From Sphingobacterium sp. UT-1RO-CII-1 (lineage in GTDB: Bacteria > Bacteroidota > Bacteroidia > Sphingobacteriales > Sphingobacteriaceae): a stretch of 64,000 bases of DNA. Location: the NCBI RefSeq assembly GCF_026711005.1, contig NZ_JAPPVJ010000001.1:1-64000 (forward strand), read 5' to 3'. The notes beneath the pieces were generated by a model. That model made no database searches. It was not told where the DNA came from and saw only the letters and a list, made by a program, of their open reading frames with translations. Made by a program: the position numbers and the translations under genes. Of the stretch, positions 28,589 to 40,445 are shown in pieces. Position 1 is the first letter of the stretch, and every line of letters begins with the position of its first letter.

Positions 28589-31500
28589 TTAATCTTCTTC
28601 TTTCGAAGCTAATAATTGATCGTACTCTTCACGTGACCCCACGATAATATTACCGTAGTCGCGTAAACCTGTACCTGATGGAATCAAGTGACCAACAATT
28701 ACGTTTTCTTTAAGACCTAATAAATCGTCACGTTTACCAGCAATAGCTGCCTCGTTCAACACTTTCGTAGTTTCCTGGAATGATGCTGCTGAGATAAACG
28801 ATTTCGTTCCTAAAGAAGCTCTTGTAATACCTTGCAACAACGGACTAGAAGTAGCAGGGATTGCATCACGAACTTCTACAAGTTTCAAATCCTGACGTTT
28901 CAATAATGAGTTCTCTTCACGTAATCTACGTAAGGTAACAATCTGCCCAGGGCGTAATTCTTTAGAATCACCGGACTCGACGATAACCTTCTTATCAAAT
29001 AGTGAATCGTTCTCCTCCATGAAGTCCCATTTATTAACGGCTTCTTTTTCTAAGAATATCGTATCTCCTGGATCTTCAATATTTACTTTCTGCATCATCT
29101 GGTGAACGATCGTTTCAAAATGTTTATCGTTAATTTTCACACCTTGCAGGCGGTAAACTTCTTGAATACCGTTTACAATATATTCTTGAACAGCTGCTGG
29201 CCCTTTAATAGAAAGAATATCAGCTGGCGAAGTAGAACCGTCAGATAAAGGCATACCCGCTTTAACGAAGTCATTATCCTGAACTAGAATATGCTTAGAC
29301 AATGGTACTAAGTACTTCTTAATCTGCCCATCTCTAGATTCTATAGATATTTCACGGTTACCACGTTTAATACCTCCTAAAGTTACTACACCATCAATCT
29401 CTGTTACAACAGCTGGGTTTGAAGGATTACGTGCTTCAAATAATTCTGTTACACGTGGAAGACCACCTGTAATATCTCGTGTTTTACCTGTTGCACGAGG
29501 TATTTTAGCTAAAATAGTACCTTCTTTTATTTTCTGTCCATCTTGTACGGAAACGTGCGCTCCCACAGGAATGTTATATGTACGTAAAGTATCGGCAGCT
29601 AAATCCGTAATTCGGATAGCAGGGTTCTTTGTTTTATCTCTTGTTTCGATAATAACTTTTTCCTTGTGCCCAGTCTGCTCGTCCGATTCATCACGGAAGG
29701 TTACACCTTCAATAATCGCATCAAACTCAATTTTACCAGAGAACTCAGAAATAATCACCGCATTATATGGATCCCAATCCACTAACAGCTTACCTTTTTC
29801 TACCGTATCGCCTTCATTAACATACAAGTTTGCACCGTATGGTATAATTTGATGGAACAATACTTTTTTATCTTCGTTAACAATACGAAGCTCGCCTGAA
29901 CGTCCTATAACAACCTGGTAAGGTCCATCTTCTCCCTCTTTGGCAACAGAACGAATGTTCTCAAACTCAAGCTTACCACTATACTTCGCAATTACCGTAG
30001 AGTCTGCAGCAATATTGGAAGCTGTACCACCCACGTGGAACGTACGAAGTGTCAACTGTGTTCCTGGCTCTCCGACTGACTGTGCAGCAATTACCCCTAC
30101 AGCTTCACCTAATTGAACACGTTTTCCTGACGCTAAATTACGTCCATAACAACATGCACAAACTCCACGCTTAGATTCACATGTCAATACCGAACGTATA
30201 TCTACCCCTTCAATGCCTGCTTCTTCAATAGCTGTTGCCACCTCTTCAGTAATATCTTCGTTAGCTGCAACAATAAGTTCACCTGTTTCTGGATGATGTA
30301 CATCATTAAGTGGTGTACGACCTAAAATACGATCATACAACGGTTCAACGATATCATCATTTTCTTTCAATGCAGTTTTGTAGATACCTCTCAAACCAGA
30401 ACAATCTTGCTCAACTACAATCATGTCTTGAGCAACGTCATGAAGACGACGTGTTAGATAACCTGCATCGGCTGTTTTAAGAGCCGTATCCGCAAGACCT
30501 TTACGTGCACCGTGCGTAGAGATAAAGTATTCGAGTACGGATAACCCTTCTTTAAAGTTTGATAAAATCGGGTTTTCAATAATCTCACCACCTGAAGTTC
30601 CTGATTTCTGAGGCTTGGCCATCAAACCACGCATTCCGCATAACTGACGAATCTGCTCTTTCGATCCCCTTGCACCAGAGTCCAACATCATATAAACAGA
30701 GTTAAATCCTTCGTTATCACTGGATAAAATCTCCATAACGTGAGATGTTAACTTATTGTTGATACGTGTCCAAATATCAATAATCTGATTATAACGCTCG
30801 TTGTTTGTAATGAAACCCATGTTATAGTTACCCATAACTTCTTCCACTTCATTTGTAGCTTGCGTAATAAGATCAGCTTTAGCAGCTGGGATATTTAAGT
30901 CTTGTAAGTTAAAGGATAGACCACCTTTGAAAGCTGTCTCGAATCCTAAATCTTTCATATCATCCAAGAATTGTGCAGCACGGGCCATACCTGTGTTCTT
31001 CACAATCTCACCAATTACATTACGTAAAGATTTCTTCGTCAACAATTCATTGATAAACCCAACCTCTTCCGGAACAATTTGGTTAAATATCACACGACCT
31101 ACAGTTGTATCGATTATATAATCTGAGAACTGTCCGTCTTTGCTTCTATTTCTAGTTTTAACCTTTATATAAGCATGTAAATCTATTTCATTCTCATTCA
31201 AGGCAATAATTACCTCTTCTGGAGAATAAAATGTCATTCCTTCACCTCTAACTGGATGTTCTGGTGTTGATTTACGGCCTTTAGTAATATAATAAAGACC
31301 TAAAACCATATCCTGAGAAGGAACAGTAACTGGTGATCCGTTCGCCGGATTCAGAATGTTGTGTGACGCTAACATTAACACTTGCGCTTCCAAAATTGCA
31401 GCATTACCTAAAGGCAAATGCACGGCCATCTGGTCACCATCAAAGTCGGCGTTGAACGCTGTACACACTAATGGGTGTAACTGAATAGCTTTACCTTCGA

Positions 31501-32866
31501 TCAATGTAGGCTGAAATGCCTGAATACCTAAACGGTGAAGAGTAGGAGCACGGTTTAACAACACCGGGTGGCCTTTCAACACGTTTTCCAAGATATCCCA
31601 AACTACCGGATCTTTACGGTCAACAATCTTTTTAGCTGACTTAACAGTTTTTACAATACCACGTTCGATCATCTTACGGATGATAAACGGCTTGTAAAGT
31701 TCGGCAGCCATGTCCTTAGGTATACCACACTCATGCAATTTTAAGTGAGGTCCAACTACAATAACCGAACGGGCAGAGTAGTCAACACGTTTACCTAATA
31801 AGTTTTGACGGAAACGACCTTGCTTACCTTTTAAGATATCAGAAAGTGATTTCAACGCACGGTTACCTTCAGTTTTCACTGCATTCACCTTACGTGAGTT
31901 ATCAAATAACGAATCCACCGCTTCTTGAAGCATACGTTTTTCGTTACGCAATATTACTTCTGGAGCTTTAATCTCAATTAAACGCTTCAAACGGTTGTTA
32001 CGGATGATAACACGACGATAAAGGTCGTTCAAATCAGATGTCGCAAAACGGCCACCATCTAAAGGTACTAGAGGACGTAATTCAGGTGGAATGATAGGAA
32101 CAATTTTCACAATCATCCATTCCGGACGGTTCTCTACGCGTGTATTTGCTCCACGGAAAGCTTCCACAACATGTAGACGCTTCAACGCTTCGTTTTTACG
32201 CTGTTGTGAAGTTTCGTTTGCAGCTTGATGACGTAGGTCGTAAGAAAGTTGATCTAAGTCGATGCGCTTTAACAACTCCTCCATAGCCTCAGCTCCCATC
32301 TTAGCGATGAACTTCTGCGGGTCATTGTCATCTAAATATTGATTTTCTTTCGGTAAAGTATCAAGGATATCCAGATACTCTTCTTCCGTCAAGAAATCCA
32401 TATAATTAATGCCATCATCTTCTTTAACACCTGCTTGAATTACAACATATCTTTCGTAATAGATAATCATATCCAAACGCTTAGTCGGAAGACCTAGCAA
32501 ATAACCAATTTTATTAGGTAGGGAACGGAAGTACCATATATGAGCAACCGGAACGACCAAACTGATATGTCCCATACGCTCACGACGTACTTTTTTCTCG
32601 GTAACCTCAACACCACAACGGTCACAAACAATCCCCTTATAACGGATACGTTTGTATTTACCACAGTGACATTCGTAGTCTTTTACCGGGCCAAAAATGC
32701 GCTCGCAAAACAAGCCATCGCGTTCCGGTTTATATGTACGATAGTTAATCGTCTCTGGTTTAGTAACCTCACCGCTAGAACGCTCAAGAATAGTTTCTGG
32801 AGAAGCTAAGCTGATCGTAATTGATGTAAAATTACTTTTAATTTTGTGATCTTTTTTGTAAGACAT
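28589..32866 (-). CDS. rpoC: DNA-directed RNA polymerase beta-prime subunit
   Basis: The largest polymerase subunit. With the ATG at 32866 it has 1425 residues and begins [16 protein letters not shown] longer frame reaches back to a TTG at 32914 but adds a hydrophobic stretch that does not belong to the family and overlaps the rpoB-rpoC hairpin, so I reject it. The zinc site [20 protein letters not shown], the catalytic Mg-binding NADFDGDQM, the trigger-loop region and the second zinc cysteines ([16 protein letters not shown]) are all visible. It follows rpoB after a 72-bp gap. Confidence 0.97.
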   Translation of the reverse strand: MSYKKDHKIKSNFTSITISLASPETILERSSGEVTKPETINYRTYKPERDGLFCERIFGPVKDYECHCGKYKRIRYKGIVCDRCGVEVTEKKVRRERMGHISLVVPVAHIWYFRSLPNKIGYLLGLPTKRLDMIIYYERYVVIQAGVKEDDGINYMDFLTEEEYLDILDTLPKENQYLDDNDPQKFIAKMGAEAMEELLKRIDLDQLSYDLRHQAANETSQQRKNEALKRLHVVEAFRGANTRVENRPEWMIVKIVPIIPPELRPLVPLDGGRFATSDLNDLYRRVIIRNNRLKRLIEIKAPEVILRNEKRMLQEAVDSLFDNSRKVNAVKTEGNRALKSLSDILKGKQGRFRQNLLGKRVDYSARSVIVVGPHLKLHECGIPKDMAAELYKPFIIRKMIERGIVKTVKSAKKIVDRKDPVVWDILENVLKGHPVLLNRAPTLHRLGIQAFQPTLIEGKAIQLHPLVCTAFNADFDGDQMAVHLPLGNAAILEAQVLMLASHNILNPANGSPVTVPSQDMVLGLYYITKGRKSTPEHPVRGEGMTFYSPEEVIIALNENEIDLHAYIKVKTRNRSKDGQFSDYIIDTTVGRVIFNQIVPEEVGFINELLTKKSLRNVIGEIVKNTGMARAAQFLDDMKDLGFETAFKGGLSFNLQDLNIPAAKADLITQATNEVEEVMGNYNMGFITNNERYNQIIDIWTRINNKLTSHVMEILSSDNEGFNSVYMMLDSGARGSKEQIRQLCGMRGLMAKPQKSGTSGGEIIENPILSNFKEGLSVLEYFISTHGARKGLADTALKTADAGYLTRRLHDVAQDMIVVEQDCSGLRGIYKTALKENDDIVEPLYDRILGRTPLNDVHHPETGELIVAANEDITEEVATAIEEAGIEGVDIRSVLTCESKRGVCACCYGRNLASGKRVQLGEAVGVIAAQSVGEPGTQLTLRTFHVGGTASNIAADSTVIAKYSGKLEFENIRSVAKEGEDGPYQVVIGRSGELRIVNEDKKVLFHQIIPYGANLYVNEGDTVEKGKLLVDWDPYNAVIISEFSGKIEFDAIIEGVTFRDESDEQTGHKEKVIIETRDKTKNPAIRITDLAADTLRTYNIPVGAHVSVQDGQKIKEGTILAKIPRATGKTRDITGGLPRVTELFEARNPSNPAVVTEIDGVVTLGGIKRGNREISIESRDGQIKKYLVPLSKHILVQDNDFVKAGMPLSDGSTSPADILSIKGPAAVQEYIVNGIQEVYRLQGVKINDKHFETIVHQMMQKVNIEDPGDTIFLEKEAVNKWDFMEENDSLFDKKVIVESGDSKELRPGQIVTLRRLREENSLLKRQDLKLVEVRDAIPATSSPLLQGITRASLGTKSFISAASFQETTKVLNEAAIAGKRDDLLGLKENVIVGHLIPSGTGLRDYGNIIVGSREEYDQLLASKEED

Positions 32867-32897
32867 ACTTTTCAAAAAGTTAAAGCTGTATGTAAAG

Positions 32898-32929
32898 AGC
32901 TTAAGAAGTGTCAAGACACTTCTTAAGCT
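32898..32929 (-). other. 15-bp perfect hairpin between rpoB and rpoC
   Basis: AGCTTAAGAAGTGTC (32898-32912) and GACACTTCTTAAGCT (32915-32929) are perfect inverted copies two bases apart. They start 9 bp after the rpoB stop on the minus strand. No U-run follows. It may be an RNase cleavage site or a partial terminator that sets the rpoB:rpoC ratio. Confidence 0.8.
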
Positions 32930-32938
32930 TCTGCTTGA

Positions 32939-35900
32939 TTAATCCAATGTGATATCTAAACCTAAGCCGCGCAATTCGTGTACCAATACATTAAATGATT
33001 CAGGTACCGATGGTGTAGGAAGATTATTACCTTTAACGATTGCTTCGTAAGTTTTGGCACGACCGATAACATCATCAGATTTCACAGTTAAGATTTCTTG
33101 TAGAATATTAGATGCACCGAATGCTTCTAATGCCCACACCTCCATCTCTCCAAAACGCTGACCACCGAATTGTGCCTTACCACCTAATGGTTGCTGAGTA
33201 ATCAATGAGTACGGGCCAATAGAACGTGCGTGCATTTTGTCATCTACCATGTGTCCTAATTTCAACATGTAAATCACACCTACTGTCGTCGGTTGGTCAA
33301 AACGCTCACCTGTTAATCCGTTATATAGATATGTTCTACCAGACATCGGTAAGCCTGCTTTTGCCACCCATTCTTCTACCTCATCCATCTCAGCTCCATC
33401 GAAGATCGGTGTTGCAAATTTAACACCTAGCTTTTGTCCTGCCCATCCTAAAACAGTTTCGTAAATCTGTCCCAAGTTCATACGAGAAGGAACACCAAGT
33501 GGGTTAAGAACGATATCAACAGGCGTTCCGTCTTCTAAGAACGGCATATCCTCATCACGTACAATACGGGCAACTATACCTTTATTACCGTGACGACCGG
33601 CCATCTTATCTCCTACTTTCAACTTACGTTTTTTCGCTACATAAACTTTAGCCATCTGAACAATTCCCGAAGGCAGTTCATCACCCACTGAAATAGCAAA
33701 TTTTTCACGTTTGAAAGCACCTAGCTCTTCATTAATTTTGATATTATAATAATGAAGCGTCAATTTAATTAGCTCATTTTTATCCTCATCTGTTGTCCAA
33801 CCTGTTGGATTAATATGTGCATAATCCAAATCTGTTAAGATCTTCAGTGTGAACTTAGCTCCTTTCGGTACTAAAAGCTCTCTGTACACGTTGAAAACAC
33901 CTTGGCTCGTTTTACCATTTACAATTGTAAATAATTTCTCTACCAAACGTTCTTTCAACTGTTTTACAGCCTTATCATGTCCAACCTCAAGTTTATCAAG
34001 AGCTTTACGTTCAACATCCTTAGACATTTTCTTCGCCCGCGAGAACAACTTCGTATCAATAACCACACCTTTTAATGAAGGTGATGCTTTCAATGAAGCG
34101 TCTTTTACGTCGCCTGCTTTGTCTCCGAAAATTGCACGTAATAACTTCTCTTCAGGGGAAGGATCTGACTCACCTTTCGGCGTAATCTTACCTATCAAAA
34201 TGTCGCCACCATTTACCTCAGCCCCAACACGGATAATACCGTTTTCATCTAAGTCTTTTGTAGCTTCTTCTGATACGTTAGGAATATCTGCAGTCAATTC
34301 TTCTTCACCGCGTTTTGTGTCACGTACTTCAAGTTCAAACTCTTCAATATGTAAAGAAGTAAACAAGTCTTGCGAAACAACACGCTCAGAAATTACAATA
34401 GCATCCTCAAAGTTATATCCCTGCCAAGGCATGAATGCTACTTTCAAGTTACGACCTAAAGCTAATTCACCTTTTTCAGTTGCATAGCCTTCACACAACA
34501 CCTGTCCTTTAACAACTTTCTCACCTTTCTTAACAATTGGTTGTAAGTTGATACAAGTATTCTGGTTAGTCTTCTTGAACTTTGTCAAACGATACGTTTT
34601 GATTTCATTATCAAATGATACTAAACGGTCGTCATCTGTATATTCGTAACGAATTTTAATCTCGTTAGCGTCTACATACTCAACAACGCCGTCACCTTCT
34701 GCATTGATTAATGTTCTAGAGTCTTTCGCAACGCGCGCCTCTAAACCTGTACCAACAATAGGAGCACTTGCACGCAACAAAGGCACTGCCTGACGTTGCA
34801 TGTTCGATCCCATCAACGCACGGTTGGCGTCATCATGCTCCAAGAAAGGAATCAAAGAAGCAGCAATTGATGTAATTTGATTAGGAGAAACGTCCATAAA
34901 GTCCAAACGTTCAGGTTCGATAATAGGGAAGTCACCTTCGTATCTAGCTTTTACTTTCGGATCAAGGAAGTTTCCTTTATCATCATATTGTGCATTTGCC
35001 TGAGCAATTGTTTTATCATCTTCGTCCTCTGCTGATAAGTACACCACTGGCTCATCAACTACAACCTTACCATCTTTAACTTTACGGTATGGTGTTTCAA
35101 TAAAGCCTAAGTTATTAATTTTAGCATGTACAGCTAACGAAGAAATTAGACCGATATTTGGCCCCTCAGGTGTTTCAATTGTACACAAACGACCGTAGTG
35201 CGTATAGTGAACGTCACGCACCTCGAAACCTGCACGTTCACGCGAAAGACCACCTGGGCCTAAAGCTGATAAACGACGTTTATGTGTAATCTCTGCCAAT
35301 GGATTCGTTTGATCCATGAACTGAGACAACTGATTTGTTCCAAAGAAAGAATTAATTACAGACGATAACGTACGTGCATTAATTAAATCGGTAGGAGTAA
35401 ACACCTCGTTGTCCCGAATATTCATACGCTCACGTATTGTACGTGCCATACGGGACAACCCAACACCAAACTGAGCATACAATTGCTCACCTACTGTACG
35501 TACACGACGATTAGAAAGGTGGTCAATATCATCTACCTCAGCTCTTGAGTTGATTAGGTTAATTAAATACTTAACAATGGCTATAATATCAGCCCTCGTT
35601 AACACTTTTGTTTCGTCCGTCGTATCTAAGCCTAATTTGCGATTAATACGATAACGACCTACATCACCTAAATCATAACGTTTATCTGAGAAGAAAAGGC
35701 GATCGATAATTCCACGTGCGGTTTCCTCATCAGGTGGTTCAGCGTTACGCAACTGACGGTAGATATGCTCCACCGCTTCTTTCTCAGAGTTAGACGTATC
35801 TTTCTGTAATGTATTATATATGATAGAGTAGTCTGCGTTATTTGAAGCTTCTTCTTTTACTAAAATAAGAACTTTAACGCCTGCATCGATAATCAAATCA

Positions 35901-36748
35901 ATATGATCTTCCTCTATTACTGTTTCTCTCTCTAAGATAATTTCGTTACGATCGATAGATACAACTTCACCGGTGTCCTCATCTACAAAATCTTCGATCC
36001 ACTTTTTCAATACTCTGGCAGCCAAACGGCGTCCCACGTATTTCTTAAGTCCAGATTTACTTACTTTTACTTCATCTGCAAGATCGAATAGTTCTAAGAT
36101 ATCTTTATCAGAATCATAACCGATCGCGCGTAATAAAGTAGTAACTGGGAATTTCTTTTTACGGTCGATATAAGCATACATCACGTTATTAACGTCTGTT
36201 GCAAATTCGATCCAAGATCCTTTAAAAGGAATGACCCTTGCAGAATAAAGTTTAGTACCATTTGTGTGTCTACTCTGACCGAAAAACACACCAGGAGAAC
36301 GATGTAGCTGAGAAACAATTACACGCTCGGCGCCGTTAATAACAAACGTACCTTTTGGAGTCATGTAAGGAATTGTTCCTAAATAAACATCCTGAACAAT
36401 AGTCTCGAAGTCTTCGTGCTCTTCATCATTACAAGACAACTTCAATTTGGCCTTTAAAGGCACACTATAAGTTAGTCCACGCTCAATACATTCTTGGATG
36501 TCATAGCGTGGTGGATCGATAAAATAATCCAAAAACTCTAGTACAAAGATGTTTCTTGAATCAGAAATAGGGAAGTTTTCTGAGAAAACCTTGAACAGCC
36601 CTTCCTGATGGCGATTGTCAGAAGTAGTTTCTAATTGAAAAAACTCCATGAAAGATTGTAATTGCACATCTAAGAAATCGGGATAGTCTATCACCCGTTT
36701 ACTTATAGCAAAATTCACTCTTTCGTTTTGAATATTATTGTTTGCCAA
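32939..36748 (-). CDS. rpoB: DNA-directed RNA polymerase beta subunit
   Basis: A 1269-residue polymerase subunit, of Bacteroidota length. The rifampicin pocket is readable as [33 protein letters not shown] (in parts) around residues 455-490. [17 protein letters not shown], the [14 protein letters not shown] segment and the C-terminal [22 protein letters not shown] are present. No resistance-type change is obvious in the rifampicin region (Q, D, H, R and S positions look wild type). It lies 162 bp after rplL, with a hairpin between. Confidence 0.98.
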   Translation of the reverse strand: MANNNIQNERVNFAISKRVIDYPDFLDVQLQSFMEFFQLETTSDNRHQEGLFKVFSENFPISDSRNIFVLEFLDYFIDPPRYDIQECIERGLTYSVPLKAKLKLSCNDEEHEDFETIVQDVYLGTIPYMTPKGTFVINGAERVIVSQLHRSPGVFFGQSRHTNGTKLYSARVIPFKGSWIEFATDVNNVMYAYIDRKKKFPVTTLLRAIGYDSDKDILELFDLADEVKVSKSGLKKYVGRRLAARVLKKWIEDFVDEDTGEVVSIDRNEIILERETVIEEDHIDLIIDAGVKVLILVKEEASNNADYSIIYNTLQKDTSNSEKEAVEHIYRQLRNAEPPDEETARGIIDRLFFSDKRYDLGDVGRYRINRKLGLDTTDETKVLTRADIIAIVKYLINLINSRAEVDDIDHLSNRRVRTVGEQLYAQFGVGLSRMARTIRERMNIRDNEVFTPTDLINARTLSSVINSFFGTNQLSQFMDQTNPLAEITHKRRLSALGPGGLSRERAGFEVRDVHYTHYGRLCTIETPEGPNIGLISSLAVHAKINNLGFIETPYRKVKDGKVVVDEPVVYLSAEDEDDKTIAQANAQYDDKGNFLDPKVKARYEGDFPIIEPERLDFMDVSPNQITSIAASLIPFLEHDDANRALMGSNMQRQAVPLLRASAPIVGTGLEARVAKDSRTLINAEGDGVVEYVDANEIKIRYEYTDDDRLVSFDNEIKTYRLTKFKKTNQNTCINLQPIVKKGEKVVKGQVLCEGYATEKGELALGRNLKVAFMPWQGYNFEDAIVISERVVSQDLFTSLHIEEFELEVRDTKRGEEELTADIPNVSEEATKDLDENGIIRVGAEVNGGDILIGKITPKGESDPSPEEKLLRAIFGDKAGDVKDASLKASPSLKGVVIDTKLFSRAKKMSKDVERKALDKLEVGHDKAVKQLKERLVEKLFTIVNGKTSQGVFNVYRELLVPKGAKFTLKILTDLDYAHINPTGWTTDEDKNELIKLTLHYYNIKINEELGAFKREKFAISVGDELPSGIVQMAKVYVAKKRKLKVGDKMAGRHGNKGIVARIVRDEDMPFLEDGTPVDIVLNPLGVPSRMNLGQIYETVLGWAGQKLGVKFATPIFDGAEMDEVEEWVAKAGLPMSGRTYLYNGLTGERFDQPTTVGVIYMLKLGHMVDDKMHARSIGPYSLITQQPLGGKAQFGGQRFGEMEVWALEAFGASNILQEILTVKSDDVIGRAKTYEAIVKGNNLPTPSVPESFNVLVHELRGLGLDITLD

Positions 36749-36852
36749 GGGAATAAGATTTTTAGTTTAAAAAAACTGAGCCAACTATGCTGTATTCATT
36801 TTATTGTCAAATGTCAGCATCCATTTGACATGTGTTGTAATATAAACAGGAA

Positions 36853-36882
36853 TAGACTCTGGCAAAATATTGACAGAGTCTA
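36853..36882 (-). other. Hairpin between rplL and rpoB
   Basis: TAGACTCTG (36853-36861) and CAGAGTCTA (36874-36882) form a 9-bp perfect stem around a 12-base loop, about 30 bp after rplL. The position corresponds to the attenuator/processing region known between rplL and rpoB in E. coli. The sequence is not conserved. Confidence 0.65.
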
Positions 36883-36910
36883 AACCTTTTAGGTGCTTTA
36901 GTATGTGAGA

Positions 36911-37288
36911 CTACTTGATCTCAACAACAGCTCCAGCTTCTTCTAATTGTTTTTTCAACGCTTCAGCTTCGTCTTTAGAAACGCCAGCTTTCAACTCTTT
37001 AGGAGCGCCGTCAACTAGATCTTTAGCTTCTTTCAAGCCTAATCCAGCTAAATCTTTAACCAATTTAACTACTGCTAATTTCGATCCACCAGCTTCTTTC
37101 AAGATAACGTCAAATGAAGTTTTCTCTTCAGCAGCACCAGCACCACCTTCAGCAGGAGCAGCAGCAACTGCAACAGCAGCAGCAGCAGGCTCGATACCAT
37201 ACTCATCTTTTAAGATATCAGCTAATTCTTTAACTTCTTTTACCGTTAAGTTAACTAACTGTTCAGCAAGTTGTTTTAAATCTGCCAT
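36911..37288 (-). CDS. rplL: 50S ribosomal protein L7/L12
   Basis: The 125-residue stalk protein of the large subunit. It has the N-terminal dimerisation helix pair, an alanine-rich hinge ([15 protein letters not shown] near 34-50), and the C-terminal factor-binding domain [26 protein letters not shown] ending in GAVVEIK. It is encoded 75 bp after rplJ. Confidence 0.97.
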   Translation of the reverse strand: MADLKQLAEQLVNLTVKEVKELADILKDEYGIEPAAAAVAVAAAPAEGGAGAAEEKTSFDVILKEAGGSKLAVVKLVKDLAGLGLKEAKDLVDGAPKELKAGVSKDEAEALKKQLEEAGAVVEIK

Positions 37289-37363
37289 TTTATTTTGAAT
37301 TTTTGAATGTTCTTAAATATTGTTTTTAATTAATACACGAACTTTTAATGACAAGGTCGTTCG

Positions 37364-37882
37364 TTAACCTCTTTCTTCTAAAGCTTTTACTAAACCTGAA
37401 ATAGTATTTCCACCTGATTGAAGTGCTGAAATAACATTCTTCGCAGGAGATTGAAGTAAAGCGATAACGTCTGCAATAAGCTCTTCTTTAGATTTAAGAT
37501 TAACTAACGAATTAAGTTGATCATCACCTATGAATGCTGTTTCTTGGATGTAAGCTGCTTTTAAAAGAGGCTTATCTCCTGCTTTACGTAATTCTTTAAT
37601 CAATTTCGCTGGTGCATTTGCTGTCTCAGCGAACATTAGCGTTGAAGCACCTTTAAGTACTCCTGCTAATTCTTCTGTATCAACACCTGCTTCGATAAGC
37701 GCTTTCTTGATCAAAGTGTTTTTAACAACTTTGATTTCGATATTGTTTTCGAAACATTTGCGACGGATACCATTTACTTTTTCAACAGACAAATCAGCAG
37801 TATCGGTAATATAGAAGTTACCGTAAGATTTAATCTGCTCGGCCAAAGCTTGAACAATTTCTTGTTTATCTTCTTTTCTCAT
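37364..37882 (-). CDS. rplJ: 50S ribosomal protein L10
   Basis: A 172-residue protein forming the base of the L7/L12 stalk. Typical text includes KQEIVQALAEQIKSYGNFYITDTADLS, RRKCFENNIEIKVVKNTLIKKAL and the C-terminal helix that binds L12 dimers. It begins 2 bp after rplA, so no separate L10 autoregulatory leader of the E. coli type fits upstream of it. Confidence 0.96.
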   Translation of the reverse strand: MRKEDKQEIVQALAEQIKSYGNFYITDTADLSVEKVNGIRRKCFENNIEIKVVKNTLIKKALIEAGVDTEELAGVLKGASTLMFAETANAPAKLIKELRKAGDKPLLKAAYIQETAFIGDDQLNSLVNLKSKEELIADVIALLQSPAKNVISALQSGGNTISGLVKALEERG

Positions 37883-37884
37883 GA

Positions 37885-38583
37885 TTAAATTCCTGCTACT
37901 GATTTAGTCTCCACATGAATCCCTGGACTCATTGTTGAAGAGATGTAAATACTTTTAAAGTATGTCCCTTTTGCTGCTGAAGGTTTCAAACGAGAGATAG
38001 TTTGTAATACCTCTAATGCGTTTTCATATAACTTCTCTGCCGGGAACGACGCTTTACCCACTGAAGTATGGATGATTCCTGTTTTATCAACCTTGAAATC
38101 AATCTTACCGCCTTTAACGTCTGTTACAGCTTTACCCACATCAGGAGTAACTGTACCCGTTTTCGGGTTAGGCATCAAGTTTCTAGGACCTAAAATACGT
38201 CCTAATTTACCAACTTTAGCCATAACGCTAGGCATAGTAATAATGATATCAACGTCAGTCCAACCACCTTCTATTTTGCTGATATAATCGTCAAGACCTA
38301 CATAGTCTGCACCAGCTGCCTTAGCTTCTTCTTCCTTATCAGGAGTACATAAAACTAAAACACGCACGGTCTTACCAGTACCATGTGGTAATGTTGCAAT
38401 ACCACGAACCATTTGATTTGCTTTACGAGGATCTACGCCTAAACGAACGTCGATATCCACGGAAGCGTCAAACTTAGTCATCGTAATCTCTTTCACCAAA
38501 GCTGATGCTTCTTGTAAAGTATACGATCTACCAGCTTCAATTTTGGATAGTGCCGCTTTTTGATTTTTTGTTAATCTAGCCAC
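37885..38583 (-). CDS. rplA: 50S ribosomal protein L1
   Basis: A 232-residue L1 stalk protein. It contains the signatures [38 protein letters not shown] and [18 protein letters not shown]. It follows rplK after 22 bp and in many bacteria represses its own operon through the rplK leader. The leader here is 39050-39160. Confidence 0.97.
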   Translation of the reverse strand: MARLTKNQKAALSKIEAGRSYTLQEASALVKEITMTKFDASVDIDVRLGVDPRKANQMVRGIATLPHGTGKTVRVLVLCTPDKEEEAKAAGADYVGLDDYISKIEGGWTDVDIIITMPSVMAKVGKLGRILGPRNLMPNPKTGTVTPDVGKAVTDVKGGKIDFKVDKTGIIHTSVGKASFPAEKLYENALEVLQTISRLKPSAAKGTYFKSIYISSTMSPGIHVETKSVAGI

Positions 38584-38605
38584 TTTCTTAAACTGATTTC
38601 GTTAA

Positions 38606-39049
38606 TTAATTGTTCCAAGGAGCATTACCTGACACGGTAATCCCCATACTACGTGCTGTACCAGCTACCATCTTCATAGCAGCTTCTACAGTAAATGCAT
38701 TTAAATCAGGCATTTTATCTTTAGCGATAACCTCAACTTGCTCCCAAGTAACAGAAGCAACTTTTTTACGGTTAGGCTCTCCAGATCCACTTTTTACTTT
38801 TGTAGCATCTTTTAATTGAACAGCTACAGGTGGAGTCTTGATGATAAAATCAAAAGATTTATCGGCATAAACTGTAATGACAACAGGTAATACTTGTCCT
38901 GGTTTGTCTTGCGTACGGGCGTTGAACTGTTTACAGAAATCCATAATATTCACACCTTTCGCACCTAAAGCAGGTCCTACTGGTGGCGATGGATTTGCAG
39001 CTCCGCCTTTAACTTGTAATTTTACTAACGCACTGACTTCTTTTGCCAT
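38606..39049 (-). CDS. rplK: 50S ribosomal protein L11
   Basis: A 147-residue protein of the GTPase-associated centre. The proline-rich [25 protein letters not shown]-terminus (binds thiostrepton-type drugs) and the [10 protein letters not shown] signature are present. It is the first gene of rplK-rplA-rplJ-rplL-rpoB-rpoC. Its promoter region lies at 39050-39229, because the GH18 gene separates it from nusG. Confidence 0.97.
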   Translation of the reverse strand: MAKEVSALVKLQVKGGAANPSPPVGPALGAKGVNIMDFCKQFNARTQDKPGQVLPVVITVYADKSFDFIIKTPPVAVQLKDATKVKSGSGEPNRKKVASVTWEQVEVIAKDKMPDLNAFTVEAAMKMVAGTARSMGITVSGNAPWNN

Positions 39050-39159
39050 TTTGTTTTGAATTTAATTGTTAAATGTTTGTTAGTAAGTTGGAAGCATTAT
39101 AACGTAACATTTACATTTTTCGCCAGTAGTTTCAATATTTGATACAACCAAACGAGGTG

Positions 39160-39167
39160 CAAAGATA
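39160..39167 (-). promoter_or_regulatory. Promoter -7 box of the rplKAJL-rpoBC operon
   Basis: The minus strand reads TATCTTTG followed by CACC, matching the strong Bacteroidota -7 box. It lies 111 bp before the rplK ATG and downstream of the GH18 gene, so the ribosomal operon has its own promoter despite the inserted gene. Confidence 0.6.
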
Positions 39168-39229
39168 ATAGGTTTTTTTATATAAAAAAAGTTTATCGCC
39201 GAAATATTCTATATTAATCAAAAATAAGT

Positions 39230-40264
39230 TTATTTCCTGTACAAACTATTATACAGAGCTTTCGATAAATCAAGTTTATCATTATCTGCAAAAAACTCCC
39301 AATACATCCCCCCTAGCAATCCACGTTTGCGTATATATTCACCTTTTATACCTATAGATTTTACATTTTCAAAAGTTAGTACCAACTCCCCTTTACTATC
39401 TACCAAATAAGGCACTTTTGCGATGTCATCCCATCGCTCTTCAAAATTTGAAAACTTATCAATATCTCTGAAAAGAACATAATCCGAAGTTTGTTTCTTA
39501 TCCCCTCGGCCATAAAATGGAACACCTAGAACTAATTTATTTAGAGGAACACCGGCTTTCAAGTGCGCTTCGACCGCCTCTTCTGCTGTCACACGTCCAG
39601 AAAGTACTGAACGTCTCAGTGCCGAATGATGAAGTGATGGTTTACTAACATCATACATCATTACATTCACAAAATCTATATACGGATTAATATCTACAAA
39701 GTTAACATACTTAGCATCTGCAATAGTAGCCAATGTTAGAAGCTTGGCATTTCCTATTTCTTTCCGTATATCACGCATTAATAAAGTAAAATTAGCGACA
39801 TCGTCCACTCCTGCTGATATCCCAGCCTCCGCACTACTCGGATACTCCCAATCTATATCTACCCCATCTAATGCAAATTCATCGACAATACGCTTACAAT
39901 CTTTAGCAAAGCTCGTTCTAAAACTATCATCTGCAGCCATCTCACTAAAACGACCAGCTCCCCAACCTCCGATTGAAAGCAAAACTTTCAAATTAGGAGA
40001 TTTTATTTTTAATTTAACTACCTCTTTCAGTCGTTCCTCATTCGATACGTCCACTCCATCAAATGCTTCATTAACCAATCCAAAAGCATAATTAATATGT
40101 GTGATCAAACTTACGTCTGGCAATGGTTTCGTATTAGCGGTAACATAAGAAACAATAATAGGCTCTTGCACGGTTTGAACATACCCTTTCAATGGATATG
40201 TAAAAAGAAATACAAACCCCAAAACAAATAAGCGAAAAAATGAATATAAAGCAGGTTTTACCAT
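39230..40264 (-). CDS. Glycoside hydrolase family 18 protein (chitinase-like), exported
   Basis: A 344-residue secreted GH18 barrel. The signal segment spans about residues 8-28. The substrate-side SIGGW is at 97-101 and the catalytic DGVDIDWE at 133-140, with acid E140 followed by YP. MMYDV (the usual second-shell Y) and GGMYWEFFAD near the end are also present. It should cleave chitin or another GlcNAc-containing glycan in the periplasm or outside. Its position between nusG and rplK is unusual. The nusG operon is closed off by its own terminator, so this gene needs a separate promoter, which I could not identify. Confidence 0.9.
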   Translation of the reverse strand: MVKPALYSFFRLFVLGFVFLFTYPLKGYVQTVQEPIIVSYVTANTKPLPDVSLITHINYAFGLVNEAFDGVDVSNEERLKEVVKLKIKSPNLKVLLSIGGWGAGRFSEMAADDSFRTSFAKDCKRIVDEFALDGVDIDWEYPSSAEAGISAGVDDVANFTLLMRDIRKEIGNAKLLTLATIADAKYVNFVDINPYIDFVNVMMYDVSKPSLHHSALRRSVLSGRVTAEEAVEAHLKAGVPLNKLVLGVPFYGRGDKKQTSDYVLFRDIDKFSNFEERWDDIAKVPYLVDSKGELVLTFENVKSIGIKGEYIRKRGLLGGMYWEFFADNDKLDLSKALYNSLYRK

Positions 40265-40391
40265 AAGTTATTAAAATATTAGGTTTATTAATACCCAGTC
40301 TCTACTCGTAAAAAACACCACAAGCTCACATAGGTTTTTATAATCAATCTGCTAAATATAATAAAACCAAACCACAGAAAGGCTATCCTCT

Positions 40392-40426
40392 AAAAAAAAA
40401 AGCCTCTCCATAAGGAAAGGCTTTTT
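40392..40426 (-). terminator. Intrinsic terminator of the secE-nusG operon
   Basis: GCCTCTCC (40402-40409) pairs with GGAAAGGC (40414-40421), with one mismatch, and is extended by A-T pairs. On the minus strand it is followed by a run of about nine T. It lies about 20 bp after the nusG stop. Confidence 0.85.
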
Positions 40427-40445
40427 AGATGTTCAAAAAAATCTA

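Noticed and set aside
32867-32914. TTG start extending RpoC by 16 residues.
   Set aside because: The extra residues are not family-like and their coding overlaps the rpoB-rpoC hairpin. The ATG at 32866 gives the normal start.
33849-34487. A 212-codon plus-strand ORF.
   Set aside because: It is antisense to rpoB, rich in serine and phenylalanine as usual for shadows.
36915-37298. A 127-codon plus-strand ORF.
   Set aside because: It is the antisense shadow of rplL, whose alanine-rich coding gives an open opposite frame.
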